Source of the DNA: Planctomycetota bacterium
Lineage (GTDB): Bacteria > Planctomycetota > Phycisphaerae > Phycisphaerales > SM1A02
DNA length: 56,585 nt
Direction of reading: 5' to 3'
Assembly (NCBI GenBank): GCA_022568135.1
Contig: JADFFQ010000010.1
Coordinates: 1 to 56,585, forward strand
The notes below the pieces were generated by a model. That model saw only the letters and a program-made list of their open reading frames with translations. It did not search any database and was not told the origin of the DNA. The translations under genes and the position numbers were made by a program. Shown here in pieces: positions 35,260-44,277 of this stretch. How positions within the stretch are numbered: position 1 is the stretch's first letter; the number at the start of each line of letters is the position of its first letter.

Positions 35260-36372
35260 TTATCGCGATAGCCCGAAGGCGTTCACCGGCAGGCGTTCGG
35301 GTGACTGCGCGAAGGTCGCCGACGACGCCGGGCCGATCGCGTACTCGTGCAGCAGCGGCACGTGGTCCGACAGCCACAACCGCGACCGCCTGGGTCCTGT
35401 TCGAATCCCATCGAGCCAGAGAAGCTCTTCGGCCAGCATCCGAACATCGCGGTGCGGGGCCGCGGCGACGAAGATGTAGTCGATGCGTGCGTTGGGACGT
35501 CCGTGCGGCCCCCTGGTGGGCGCCGACGTGTTGAAGTCATCAAAGTACAGCTCTTGCGACGCATTGGGCCCCGTGATCAACGACATCTCGTCCCAATGGG
35601 GTTTGATGTTGAAGTCTCCGCCGAGAATGGTGATGTCGGCGGGCACATCACGCTCTCGGGCGGCGATCCAGTCCAGCGTCTCCTGGAGTTGTCTGTGTCG
35701 AATGTGGTGTTCAACCGGCCAATGCGCGAAGTGCACATTGACGACGCGAACTCTCCCAATTGCGGGCAGGAAGAACTCGCCCATGACGCTCACGCGCCGA
35801 AAGCCCAGTAGAAAGGAAGCGGTCCGAGCGCTCAGATGCTTATGAGCGTAATAGTCAAACGGGTAACGGCTGATGATGGCCACGCCTTCGCGGTCGCTGG
35901 TTCGCTTCGTTCCTCTGCAATAGTAACCCAGCGAGTCGGCGAGGACGGCTGCGGTATTGTCGGGCCCTTTGCGCTTGGAACGCCCAAAGAGAACCTCCTG
36001 GCAAAGAATGAAGTCGGGCACTTGTGCGAGGTCGGATTCAAGGTGCTCAGCCATGATCGCAAGTTGGGCCGGCTTGTCTCTATGTTGCATATTGAAGCTG
36101 AGCACACTGAGGTAGCCTGCTCCCTGGGCGGAAATATGTTTCGGCGCCGGGGCAGGTACTGAGGAGCCCGCAAAGGCGGCCAGCCTGACCGAAGAAGTGG
36201 TGGCCAGGGCGGAGGTGACGATGGGCACCGCTGCAAGCCGGCCGGCGGGCCACAGCAACGACGACGATCGTGCGCTTTCCACCCGCGGCGTGTGCGAGAT
36301 GCTCTGGCAGCCGATGCCTCCAATCACGACGAGGCCGACTGCGAGGGCACAGATTGCTTGCTTCGTGTTCAT
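35260..36372 (-). CDS. endonuclease/exonuclease/phosphatase-family lipoprotein
   Basis: The protein has 370 residues with a lipoprotein signal (VGLVVIGGIGC, Cys22). The EEP catalytic fold follows, with LSVLSFNMQ (metal-binding Asn), FILCQEV (metal-binding Glu), VNVHFAHWP, ITILGGDFNIKP, ARIDYIFV and the terminal LSDHVPLLHEY. Such enzymes cleave phosphodiester or phosphomonoester bonds in nucleic acids, phosphoinositides or sphingomyelin. An envelope-anchored location suggests an extracellular or periplasmic substrate. The gene borders the tRNA island but lies outside the attR-like repeat. It is divergent from the beta-helix protein gene across a 522-base gap. Confidence 0.82.
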   Translation of the reverse strand: MNTKQAICALAVGLVVIGGIGCQSISHTPRVESARSSSLLWPAGRLAAVPIVTSALATTSSVRLAAFAGSSVPAPAPKHISAQGAGYLSVLSFNMQHRDKPAQLAIMAEHLESDLAQVPDFILCQEVLFGRSKRKGPDNTAAVLADSLGYYCRGTKRTSDREGVAIISRYPFDYYAHKHLSARTASFLLGFRRVSVMGEFFLPAIGRVRVVNVHFAHWPVEHHIRHRQLQETLDWIAARERDVPADITILGGDFNIKPHWDEMSLITGPNASQELYFDDFNTSAPTRGPHGRPNARIDYIFVAAAPHRDVRMLAEELLWLDGIRTGPRRSRLWLSDHVPLLHEYAIGPASSATFAQSPERLPVNAFGLSR

Positions 36373-36744
36373 CGGTCTCTCTTGCGGGCTCCTGCAAGCG
36401 GCAGTTTTCGACGTGCGGGAGACCTCTCGGCGTTGCTGTATTCGTCGCTCTCCCAGACTAAGGACGACTTCCTCTTGCCCTGCCCGCCCCGATCGGGTGC
36501 GGCAGACGTGGAGACGACCGCTGGGTATCGGCTGGACTATCTGCCGCCTTAACCAGCCGTGGCCCTCAGCCTCGGGAGGCTGATAAAGAAAACGGCCTGA
36601 CTAGGATGAGACTGTCATCGCGGTCCGGATAACCACATGTGCTCGGTGGGGACCCTGCAAAGATGTGCGTACAAAGCGGGCTCAGCCAACAGCCGCGGGC
36701 TGACATCCCCCGGATCAAGCCGGACCGAGCATTTCGATTCTTTC

Positions 36745-36774
36745 TTGTAGAGCACCCACCCGGCGTGGTATGAT
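36745..36774 (+). promoter_or_regulatory. possible promoter of the beta-helix protein gene
   Basis: TTGTAG (36745-36750), an 18-base spacer and TATGAT (36769-36774) lie about 120 bases upstream of the start, implying a long leader. The rest of the 522-base intergenic region (36373-36894) shows no gene I can support. Confidence 0.4.
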
Positions 36775-36894
36775 GGCCGCTATCGTTGGGAGGTGGTCGC
36801 AGGGCAGCTCGCCGCGGCCAGGGACTCGGCCGACCATCCACCTCAGGCGGATGAGCACTACCCTGCGGCCTCCCAGCACAAAGGAGGCTCAGCG

Positions 36895-38307
36895 ATGCGG
36901 TTCAACCACCAGGTCCTGAATCGTGTGCTTGCGGGCGTCGCCGTCTTGGTGGTCTCCTCTTCCGCTGTCGCCGACATCCTCCACGTCCCCGGCGACTTCC
37001 CAACCATTCAGGAGGCCATTGATGCTGCCATGGATGGTGACGAGGTGGAGGTCCACCCGGGCACCTACTTCGAGACCATCAACTTCCTCGGCAAGGCGAT
37101 CACGGTGCGCAGTTCGGACGGGCCGGAGGTGACGATCATTGACGCTCAACAAACGGGTACGGTGGTGACCTGCACCAATGGCGAGGGGCCGGATACGGTC
37201 CTTGACGGTTTCACGGTCACCGGCGGGGAGCCGAGCGGAATGCGTAACGTCGGTAGCAGCCCGACGGTGACCAACTGTACCTTCAGCGGGAACACGGCCT
37301 TCTTGGGCGGCGCCGGCGCCGGGATGTACAACCTCGACAGCAGCCCCACGGTGACCAACTGCACGTTCAGCGGGAACTATGCCTTCGGCCGCTTCGGCGG
37401 CTTCGGCGGGGGGATGTTCAACGGCAACAGCAGTCCGACAGTGACCAACTGCACCTTCAGCGGCAATACGGCCGCCTTCGGGGGCGGGATGGTCAACTAC
37501 AGCAGCAGCCACCCGACGGTGACCAACTGCACGTTCACCGGCAATACGGCCGCCACCGGCGGCGGGATGTACAACCAAAACAGTAGCCCGACGGTGACCA
37601 ACTGCACGTTCACCGGCAACACGGCCGGCTCCCCCTCCGGCGGCGCCGGGATGCGCAGCTACGCCAGCAGCCCGATGCTGACCAACTGCACGTTCAGCGG
37701 GAACATGGCCGCCTACGACGGCGGGGGGATGTCGAACTGCTGCGGCAGCAGCCCGACGGTGACCAACTGCATCCTGTGGAACGACAGTCCGAACGAGATC
37801 GTCGATGCGGACATCTCCATAACGACGGTGAGATACACCGACATCCAGGGCGGCTGGCGTGGCACCGGCAACATCGACGCCGATCCGATGTTCGTCGATC
37901 CGGTCAACGGCGACTTCCGGCTCTTGTCCGGCTCGCCGTCTATCGACGCCGGGAACAACTGGGGCGTGCCCATCGACGCAGATGACTACGACCAGGACGG
38001 CAACACGGCCGAGCTCTTCCCGGTCGATCTGGATGGCAATCCCCGCTTCAACGCCGATAAGGCTGACTTCGACCCCGGCTGCGGCGTGCCCGTCGTCGTG
38101 GACATGAGTGCCTACGAATACCAGTTCGATCCCGTCGAAGATGTGATCTTCGCGGACCTCGACGGCGACGGCGCTGTCGGCATCCTCGATCTGCTGGCCG
38201 TCCTGGCGGCGTGGGGCGATGCGAGAAACAACTGCCTGGCCGACCTCGACATCGATGGCGCGGTGGGCATCTTCGATCTGCTCACTTTGCTTGCTCATTG
38301 GGGGTGA
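36895..38307 (+). CDS. secreted parallel beta-helix protein with PMP-like repeats and dockerin-like C-terminus
   Basis: The protein has 470 residues: a signal peptide (MRFNHQVLNRVLAGVAVLVV, cleaved near VA-DILH), then HVPGDFPTIQEAIDAAMDGD, a common lead-in to pectate-lyase-like right-handed beta-helices. Seven repeats of the form SSPTVTNCTFSGNTAxxGGGM follow, which resemble chlamydial polymorphic-membrane-protein motifs. The C-terminus has two calcium-loop repeats (DLDGDGAVGILDLL and DLDIDGAVGIFDLL), as in dockerins. It is exported and probably surface-bound or matrix-bound. ATG 36895 is set by AGGAGG seven bases upstream. No catalytic residues are evident. Confidence 0.87.
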   Translation: MRFNHQVLNRVLAGVAVLVVSSSAVADILHVPGDFPTIQEAIDAAMDGDEVEVHPGTYFETINFLGKAITVRSSDGPEVTIIDAQQTGTVVTCTNGEGPDTVLDGFTVTGGEPSGMRNVGSSPTVTNCTFSGNTAFLGGAGAGMYNLDSSPTVTNCTFSGNYAFGRFGGFGGGMFNGNSSPTVTNCTFSGNTAAFGGGMVNYSSSHPTVTNCTFTGNTAATGGGMYNQNSSPTVTNCTFTGNTAGSPSGGAGMRSYASSPMLTNCTFSGNMAAYDGGGMSNCCGSSPTVTNCILWNDSPNEIVDADISITTVRYTDIQGGWRGTGNIDADPMFVDPVNGDFRLLSGSPSIDAGNNWGVPIDADDYDQDGNTAELFPVDLDGNPRFNADKADFDPGCGVPVVVDMSAYEYQFDPVEDVIFADLDGDGAVGILDLLAVLAAWGDARNNCLADLDIDGAVGIFDLLTLLAHWG

Positions 38308-38337
38308 GAGCAAGCCAGCAGCGATGAGTGATGAGTG

Positions 38338-38367
38338 AAAGCCCAGGGAAAGCTTTCCCTGGGCTTT
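38338..38367. terminator. perfect 30-bp palindrome after the beta-helix gene
   Basis: AAAGCCCAGGGAAAG is followed directly by its reverse complement CTTTCCCTGGGCTTT. It is 30 bases after the stop. A-rich and T-rich flanks on both arms suit a bidirectional intrinsic terminator. A weaker relative is at 4343-4360. Confidence 0.7.
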
Positions 38368-38546
38368 ATGGTTGTATTTGCGCCGCTTGCGAACGCGCAG
38401 CGTATGCGGCTGTCCACCGGGGTGGTCCGCCGCGGCGGACCCGGCTCGCTCAAAGGTGAATACTGAATGCTGATTGCTGACGGCTGACCGGACTTGCGTC
38501 GCAGCGCAGGGTCGGAGACGATCAAGATGATCGGGAGCGGCGGCGC

Positions 38547-38672
38547 ATGGCGACGGTTCTCAAGATGATCCTGGCCACGGCGGGGATGCTGGCCGTGGCG
38601 GCGCTGGTGTGGCGGCTACTTCAAAAACAGGAAGGCCGCTCCCGAGACGATCGGGGCGGCCGGGAAACTTGA
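38547..38672 (+). CDS. possible 41-residue membrane peptide
   Basis: A short open frame starts MATVLKMILATAGMLAVAAL, continues with one hydrophobic helix (about 5-24), and ends in a charged tail QKQEGRSRDDRGGRET. The start lies between the terminator and the convergent lipoprotein gene. No homolog is recognised and the Shine-Dalgarno signal is weak (GGGAGCGG), so it may be chance. The remainder of 38308-38746 holds only short repeats (CTGAATGCTGATTGCTGA-like) and nothing recognisable. Confidence 0.3.
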   Translation: MATVLKMILATAGMLAVAALVWRLLQKQEGRSRDDRGGRET

Positions 38673-38746
38673 CGCGCCGGCAGGCTCACCGCCCAGACGC
38701 ACCGGGGAAACAGGGTAGCACCAAGGCACAATGGTCCCAAGCGCGA

Positions 38747-39625
38747 TCAGTACGACGGCACATTGGCCAACAGCCGGCTCAAGTCGTCAAGGACGTGGCC
38801 GGTACCGGCCGTCGGCTGCGGGCCGTCGCGCGGCCAACCGTACAAGGTTCCGGCTGCGAACGAACATGCGACCGGCACGAGAAGGACCGCGGCCAGGAAC
38901 GCGATCGCGGTGGATCGCATGAAAACCTCGATGAGACTCGTGGTGGAGGTCGTCGGGATGGCTGGGCGTGCGAGATTCGTCGTCATCATGTCACCTGGCT
39001 TGTCAAAGAGTGCAGCATCGATGTCAATCAGCAAGGGGCTGGTCAGAAGATCGAGGTCGCCGAAGCTCGCCAGGGGCTCCGGTTGGAGCGGCAGGGGCGG
39101 GAACAGATCCAGCGCAAGGGGCGCGTCGAGCACCGGCATCCACGGCGATACTGCCACCTCGCTCTGGGCAAGCACCGGGCGTTGTTCAAGGGCCTCCAGC
39201 ACTATGAGCACAGCGTGGAGGCGCTGATCGATGTCCTCGAGCAATCGACGCAGCGTTTCGGCGGCGCGGCTGATCAGGTTGATCGTCATGTCGGCTGAAT
39301 CCCTCAGCGATCCGGCGGCGCGAGGATGAGCGAGGCCTGGGGCGATGGCGGGAGTGGCCGTCATGCGGCTCGCGCCGTTGGGCGCGACTCCCCGCAACCA
39401 TCGATCCGCCTGCCACGGCGGGTCGGGCATCATGCTGACGGGGCCCCATGCCCATAATGGCCCGGCGTCCAACCACGGCCCCCACAGGTGATCTGGATGT
39501 GCGACACCGACGGCTTCTTCAGCGCTGCCGACCGCCAGAAGATGTGGCTGCCCGCCGGCGGCGGTGCAGGCGCTCAGCATAAACATCGAGACTCCCACCA
39601 GGCAGGAACGCTTGAGCATGGTCAT
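38747..39625 (-). CDS. hypothetical lipoprotein with second hydrophobic segment
   Basis: The protein has 292 residues. The start MTMLKRSCLVGVSMFMLSAC is a clear lipoprotein signal with Cys20 as the anchor. The middle is Pro/Leu/Asp-rich (LDLFPPLPLQPEPLASFGDLDLL), and a second hydrophobic run (about 237-258, STAIAFLAAVLLVPVACSFAAG) near the C-terminus resembles a second signal peptide. The result may therefore be two small exported genes read as one frame, or a fusion. No family is recognised. Open frames on the opposite strand are judged to be shadows. Confidence 0.5.
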   Translation of the reverse strand: MTMLKRSCLVGVSMFMLSACTAAGGQPHLLAVGSAEEAVGVAHPDHLWGPWLDAGPLWAWGPVSMMPDPPWQADRWLRGVAPNGASRMTATPAIAPGLAHPRAAGSLRDSADMTINLISRAAETLRRLLEDIDQRLHAVLIVLEALEQRPVLAQSEVAVSPWMPVLDAPLALDLFPPLPLQPEPLASFGDLDLLTSPLLIDIDAALFDKPGDMMTTNLARPAIPTTSTTSLIEVFMRSTAIAFLAAVLLVPVACSFAAGTLYGWPRDGPQPTAGTGHVLDDLSRLLANVPSY

Positions 39626-39802
39626 GGCTCAGCCCTCATCAGGTTCGCCGGTCATGGCGTTGTGTCCGCAACAAGTTTCAGCAACCAAGGCCATTCGGTC
39701 CGAACGGATCGATCACTTCCAATTTGTGCGGAGTCCTGCTCGGCGTCCGATAACGGCTGGGCGTTTGCGGGCGGCGCGCCGCTCGTAGATCGGCGGCGAA
39801 AC

Positions 39803-39870
39803 AGTGCTCTACGCCGCGTGGGCGCGGCGGCTATACAGCGCTCCACGCCGCGTGGGCGCGGCGGCTAAAC
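39803..39870. repeat. two tandem 34-bp TAGCC-type palindromes
   Basis: Units 39803-39836 and 39837-39870 differ at three or four positions. Each contains ACGCCGCGTGGGCGCGGCGGCTA, split here as ACGCCGCGTGGG and CGCGGCGGCTA. On the minus strand each reads TAGCCGCCGCGCCC and onward. They lie just beyond the stop of the ferredoxin reductase gene. Confidence 0.7.
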
Positions 39871-39873
39871 ATT

Positions 39874-40857
39874 TCAATACACCTCGACCATGCACCTGGG
39901 TGTGGCTCGGATGTGGCGTTTGATCTGTTCGGCGGTCCAGTCGCGGGGGTTGGTCTCCCGGAGTTCCTCGCCAATCCTCAGGAATCCCTCACCCAAGCCA
40001 TGCCTCGCCAGCACCCGGTACAGGTCGATCTGCATGCCCAGGAGCCCGCAGATATAGATGAGCGTGCGCGGGCTTTGCAGCAGCGGCCCGAACCGATCAA
40101 TCTGCTCGTCAATGAGTTGATGGGTGTAGATCCCTCGGCTGCTACCCGGCCGGGGCTCGCGGCTGATCGCGGTGTGATAGTGGAAGTTGTCGTGCTCGGC
40201 TTGCAGCCGGCAGAACAGATCGTCGTAGAGCAGATCGGTCGTATAGGGAGATCCCATCACCAGATGCATCTGGCTGGGACACGGCTCGCCGGACCCCTCC
40301 AACAGTTCCATCAGCATGCCACGGTACGGCGCGATGCCGGTGCCGGTGGCGATGAACAGGTAGTCATGATCGGCAGGGTTGACCGGCAATAGGAAGCGCT
40401 TGCCGGCAGGCCCGGTGATCTGCAGCTCATCGCCAGGCCTCCGATCGCAGAGGTAGTTGCTGCACACGCCGAGGAACAGGCTGTGGTCCTGGGGATCGTG
40501 GGCGGGCTTCTGGGCGTGGAACTCGTCGATCACGCGCTTGGGGGTGGTGGAGAGAATGTGCGGCTGGCCGTCCTCGCCCGAGCTGGGGCAGGCGATGGAG
40601 AACAGGCGAACCTTCTGCGGCTTGCCCTTCTCATCGACGCCGGGCGGAATCACCCCGAACGACTGCCCGACGAGGAAGTTCCCCACCAGCGGCGTGCCCG
40701 AGACGTCCACCACCAGATGGCGCACAAAGCTGGCGGACTTGCCCTTCAGACAACGGTCGTTGGACACGACGCGGCCGGTGACCGGCACCTTCGCCGGCAC
40801 CAGGTTCATCTTTGCTTGCGGAAGGATCGGTTCGGTTGTGGTGGTTTGCTCGCTCAC
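39874..40857 (-). CDS. plant-type ferredoxin-NADP reductase
   Basis: This FAD enzyme exchanges electrons between ferredoxin and NADP(H). FAD-binding motifs are VRLFSIACPS (RLYS type) and GVCSNYLCD. NADP-binding motifs are LFIATGTGIAPYRGMLME and LIYICGLLGM. The C-terminal CMVEVY ends in Tyr, as in plant/cyanobacterial-type FNRs. There is no ferredoxin domain, so the electron partner is encoded elsewhere. The GTG at 40857 (VSEQTTTTEP) gives 327 residues; the ATG at 40809 (MNLVPAKVPV) would also include all conserved parts. Plant-type FNR outside phototrophs is found in BoxA-like and anabolic reductases, so a biosynthetic role is plausible. Confidence 0.87.
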   Translation of the reverse strand: MSEQTTTTEPILPQAKMNLVPAKVPVTGRVVSNDRCLKGKSASFVRHLVVDVSGTPLVGNFLVGQSFGVIPPGVDEKGKPQKVRLFSIACPSSGEDGQPHILSTTPKRVIDEFHAQKPAHDPQDHSLFLGVCSNYLCDRRPGDELQITGPAGKRFLLPVNPADHDYLFIATGTGIAPYRGMLMELLEGSGEPCPSQMHLVMGSPYTTDLLYDDLFCRLQAEHDNFHYHTAISREPRPGSSRGIYTHQLIDEQIDRFGPLLQSPRTLIYICGLLGMQIDLYRVLARHGLGEGFLRIGEELRETNPRDWTAEQIKRHIRATPRCMVEVY

Positions 40858-41028
40858 CGCCGGCACACTGTAGTTGAACCGGTGGGAAAAGAAAACGGCC
40901 AGCTCAAACCTCAAGTGAAAGGTGTGATCGGGATTGCCGCCCGTGCTTCGCTGGGAAAATGATCCTTCGATGTCGCCCAGCGCCGGATCGTAAAGGCAGA
41001 AGCAGATTTACCGGCGGTCGGAGTCCCG

Positions 41029-41331
41029 TCATTGAGTCGCGACCGTTGCATCATCACCTGTGAAGACGTGTTTGTCGTCTTCGCTGATCGTTGTGGCAGT
41101 GTTGGCCGAAGACCAAGCAAAGCCATGCTCAGGTCGCTGCTCAAGATCGGGGTGTCCGTCGGGATGAGTGCGATCGTGGGAGTCGCGCACGTGTCCGGTG
41201 AGCTCGATGACTTCCAGCGGGTCCCCACCGGGCGTCACCGCGACATCCGGCCCTGACAGGACGCTAGTCAGACCTACATAGGTCAGCATGCCCAGAGCAC
41301 AACAGGCAGTAGCAATTCGATTGGTTGTCAC
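41029..41331 (-). CDS. small exported protein of unknown function
   Basis: The protein has 100 residues with a signal peptide (TNRIATACCALGMLTYVGLT), then an acidic, His-rich mature part (VIELTGHVRDSHDRTHPDGHPD). The start codon is GTG, preceded by a strong AAGGAGG (41344-41338 on the minus strand) at six-base spacing, which supports it being real. The His/Asp-rich region could bind metal, but no family is recognised. Confidence 0.55.
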   Translation of the reverse strand: MTTNRIATACCALGMLTYVGLTSVLSGPDVAVTPGGDPLEVIELTGHVRDSHDRTHPDGHPDLEQRPEHGFAWSSANTATTISEDDKHVFTGDDATVATQ

Positions 41332-41687
41332 AGGTAGCCTCCTTCAGCCAAGACGCCAACTTCTCCAAAGAGTTGAGCTTACGATTCGCCTCGCCATCTC
41401 CAAGCTGCTATGCCAAGAAATCCGCCCGCGCTGGTGAAACTGTGCGGCTTGTGGGACCTGGGCTAAGCGTACATGGCCGTCGGGGAATCAGCGACACCGC
41501 GGCGGATCCCAAGGCGGGTGTCGGGCCGCTGTGCCGGCTGCAGGCACGTCGTGGGTAACCTGTCGTTGCCTGGGCGTGGCCGTGAATGACGGCAGGATGT
41601 GACATGCTGGAGCGGTATCTGGCCGGGCGGGGCCTGGATCGCCGATGATCATTTGGGGTGGTGCGCTGCGCCAGCGGGGATCCTGCG
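41332..41687. other. non-coding divergent region before murA
   Basis: About 350 bases separate the small exported gene (minus) and murA (plus). The open frames inside it show no family-like sequence. It presumably holds both promoters, but I see no clear hexamer pair. Confidence 0.4.
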
Positions 41688-43025
41688 ATGGATGCATTTC
41701 GAATCCAGGGCGGCGCGCGGTTATCCGGTCGAATCGCGATCGACGGCTCAAAGAACGCCTCTCTTCCACTGATGGCGGCGGCGCTGCTCACCGACGAGCC
41801 GGTGACCCTGCGCCGGGTGCCCGCGTTGTCCGATATCTCCAACATGGCGCGCCTTCTGGGCGAGCTCGGATGCCACGTCCAAGGCCGCCACGGCACCATC
41901 ACACTCACAAGCGTCGATCCCAGCCTGACCCACGCCCGCTACGACATTGTCCGCACCATGCGGGCGAGCATCTGCGTATTGGGCCCGCTGCTGGCCAGGC
42001 GCCGGCGTGCGTCGGTGGCGATGCCCGGCGGGTGTGTGTTTGGGGCCCGGCCGGTTGACCTGCATCTGCGCGGCTTGCAGGCGATGGGCGCCAAAATCGA
42101 ACTTCAAAGCGGCGACATCATCGCCACCGCCGAGAGGCTCAAGGGGGCCACGGTCTTCCTCGGCGGGCCGTTCGGCTCCACCGTGCTGGGGACCGCCAAC
42201 ATCATGTCCGCGGCCACGTTAGCCGACGGCCGCACCATCATCGAGTCGGCGGCCTGCGAGCCGGAGATCGTCGATCTGGCCGAAATGCTCATCGCCATGG
42301 GCGCCCGGATCGCCGGCGCGGGCACGCCCCGGATCATCGTTGACGGCGTGGACGAACTGGGCCCGGCGGACCACCGCGTCGTGCCGGACCGCATCGTCGC
42401 CAGCACCTATGCCATCGCCGCTGCAATCACCAACGGCGACGTCACGATTGATGACTTCCCGTACGACAGCCTGCTCGCGGTCGTCGATCGCCTGGACCAG
42501 ATCGGCGTGCACCTGGACCGCCTCGACCCTGCCGGCAATCCAAAGTGCTGCGCCGTGCAGGTGACCTCCGAACGCCTTTTCAATCCGGTGATGATCACCA
42601 CCCAACCCTATCCAGGGTTTCCCACGGACCTCCAGGCCCAGATGATGGCGCTGTTATGCCTGGCTGATGGCAACAGCATTATCACCGAGAAGATCTACCC
42701 GGAGCGGTTCATGCATGTGGCCGAGCTGACTCGCATGGGCGCGCAACTGTATCGCCAGGGCCCCACCGTCATGGTCCAGGGCATATCGCGGTTCATCGCT
42801 GCACCGGTGATGGCCAGCGATCTTCGTGGTTCGGCCTGTGTCGTGCTCGCAGGCTTGGCGGCTCAAGGCACCACGACCGTCTCTCGGGTCTATCACCTCG
42901 ACCGCGGCTATAGCAGGATGGAGGAATCCCTCAACGCCCTGGGCGCCCGGATCGAACGGTTCGATGCCCACGCCGATGATCTGGCCGCCGCGGTCCCCAT
43001 GGAACTCGTTGGCCAACCTGGCTGA
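41688..43025 (+). CDS. murA: UDP-N-acetylglucosamine 1-carboxyvinyltransferase
   Basis: MurA performs the first committed step of peptidoglycan synthesis, adding enolpyruvate from PEP to UDP-GlcNAc. The product has 445 residues. The key residues are Lys22 in DGSKNASLP and Cys116 in MPGGCVFGARPVDLHL, which is the fosfomycin-sensitive Cys form. Further blocks are VLGTANIMSAATLADGRT, TITTQPYPGFPTDLQAQ-like ITTQPYPGFPTDLQAQMM, and YPERFMHVAELTRMGA. ATG 41688 is preferred over ATG 41658. No other peptidoglycan gene is adjacent; murD lies 3 kb away. The presence of murA and murD argues for a peptidoglycan wall. Confidence 0.96.
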   Translation: MDAFRIQGGARLSGRIAIDGSKNASLPLMAAALLTDEPVTLRRVPALSDISNMARLLGELGCHVQGRHGTITLTSVDPSLTHARYDIVRTMRASICVLGPLLARRRRASVAMPGGCVFGARPVDLHLRGLQAMGAKIELQSGDIIATAERLKGATVFLGGPFGSTVLGTANIMSAATLADGRTIIESAACEPEIVDLAEMLIAMGARIAGAGTPRIIVDGVDELGPADHRVVPDRIVASTYAIAAAITNGDVTIDDFPYDSLLAVVDRLDQIGVHLDRLDPAGNPKCCAVQVTSERLFNPVMITTQPYPGFPTDLQAQMMALLCLADGNSIITEKIYPERFMHVAELTRMGAQLYRQGPTVMVQGISRFIAAPVMASDLRGSACVVLAGLAAQGTTTVSRVYHLDRGYSRMEESLNALGARIERFDAHADDLAAAVPMELVGQPG

Positions 43026-43100
43026 GCCGGTCCCCGCGTATTCATGCGCGGCTATGAATCCACAGGTCATCGGCGCGGGTCGGAAGTTTCGGGATTCCGC

Positions 43101-44150
43101 TCACTGCTCGTCGGTGAGCAGGACGTCGATAAGGCGCTGCTGTGCTTTCTCGTAGCCATCCAGGTAATCGAGCAGGAAGGCGTTCAGGCGCCCGACGATC
43201 TGCGGATCCTCGTTGAGTCGATCGGCGTGACGGTCCATGACCCGCTGCACGGACTCCGAAGCGGTCTTCAGATCGCTGGCGGCCATAGCGAAGGAGCGGG
43301 CGGCCTCATACAGCAGTTCATGCTCTAGCTCGGACTTGCTTGGCTTGTACAAAATCTTCCAAGGGCTGCGCCGCAACTCGATGCCGGCGAACTTGAGCGA
43401 TTGAGCGGCCAGCCGAGCATCCGCAAGCGCCTCGCGTACGTCGGGAGCCCACCGGTCGAAATCCAGGCCAATGTTCTCGATGACCGCCAATGCCTCTTGC
43501 ATTGCTTGCTTCCCCGTGCCGAGCAACTCCTCGACCTTGTCGATGGTCTGCTCATTGACGCGGGTGGTGATCTCCCGGACGGCGCCGCTGGTTGCCATGA
43601 CATTATCGAGAATCTGATCGGTCTTGGTCTGGTTGTCCGGCCCCAGCAAGGCGGTGAGCATGCCAATGGTCGGTGTGCCCTCAAGCTCGCCGCCATCGGC
43701 CAGGAGGTTGGGCGCCGGCGTTGGCATCGCTGTCTCCGGTTCCACAACCTGCTCATCAACCGGCCCGCCGAGGTTGATGATGTCGATCCACGCGTCAGCG
43801 CCGATCAGGGGCGAAGTGATCAGTACCGTGGCGTTGCTGTACAGTACGACGGACCGGTCGAGCGTGAAGTCGATCTCGATCACTTCTTGAAACACGTGGT
43901 CTTTGATCTTCGCGCGGACATCAGTAACCTCGCCCATTTCCACCCCCCCGACGCGGACCTCGGCCCCATCCTTGAGGTTCTTCACACCCGAGGCGATGTC
44001 GAAGGTGACCATATACTGGTTGGTTCGCTTCAAGAAAGTCTGCCAGGCGTCGGAAAGCACGATCACTACGGCGACGGCAAGCACCAGAGTCACCGTGACA
44101 AAGATTCCGGCCCGGATGTTGTTGCGGCTGCGTTCATGAAGACTCGGCAT
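43101..44150 (-). CDS. mlaD: MCE-domain (MlaD-like) lipid-transport protein
   Basis: The protein has 349 residues. A short basic start is followed by a membrane anchor (about 13-33, AGIFVTVTLVLAVAVVIVL) and a single MCE domain (about 42-125) with YMVTFDIASGVKNLKDGAEVRVGGVEMGEV. A long helical C-terminal region follows. MlaD forms a hexameric ring in the periplasm that handles phospholipids between the two membranes. The gene follows mlaF after a 127-base gap on the same strand. A permease (MlaE) is missing nearby, and so are MlaB and MlaC. Confidence 0.87.
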   Translation of the reverse strand: MPSLHERSRNNIRAGIFVTVTLVLAVAVVIVLSDAWQTFLKRTNQYMVTFDIASGVKNLKDGAEVRVGGVEMGEVTDVRAKIKDHVFQEVIEIDFTLDRSVVLYSNATVLITSPLIGADAWIDIINLGGPVDEQVVEPETAMPTPAPNLLADGGELEGTPTIGMLTALLGPDNQTKTDQILDNVMATSGAVREITTRVNEQTIDKVEELLGTGKQAMQEALAVIENIGLDFDRWAPDVREALADARLAAQSLKFAGIELRRSPWKILYKPSKSELEHELLYEAARSFAMAASDLKTASESVQRVMDRHADRLNEDPQIVGRLNAFLLDYLDGYEKAQQRLIDVLLTDEQ

Positions 44151-44277
44151 CGCTGATCACTCCACCTGCTTCAAAGCAATTTCATACCACGCCGTTGCCG
44201 TAATGACCAGCCGCCGGTCCGCTGCCAAGACGCCCCGAAACGACGCGCAAACGCCAATGCCCCGTCCGGAACGCCCG

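Noticed and set aside
38609-39298. A 229-residue plus-strand open frame
   Set aside because: It is antisense to the lipoprotein gene, very basic and without recognisable family features.
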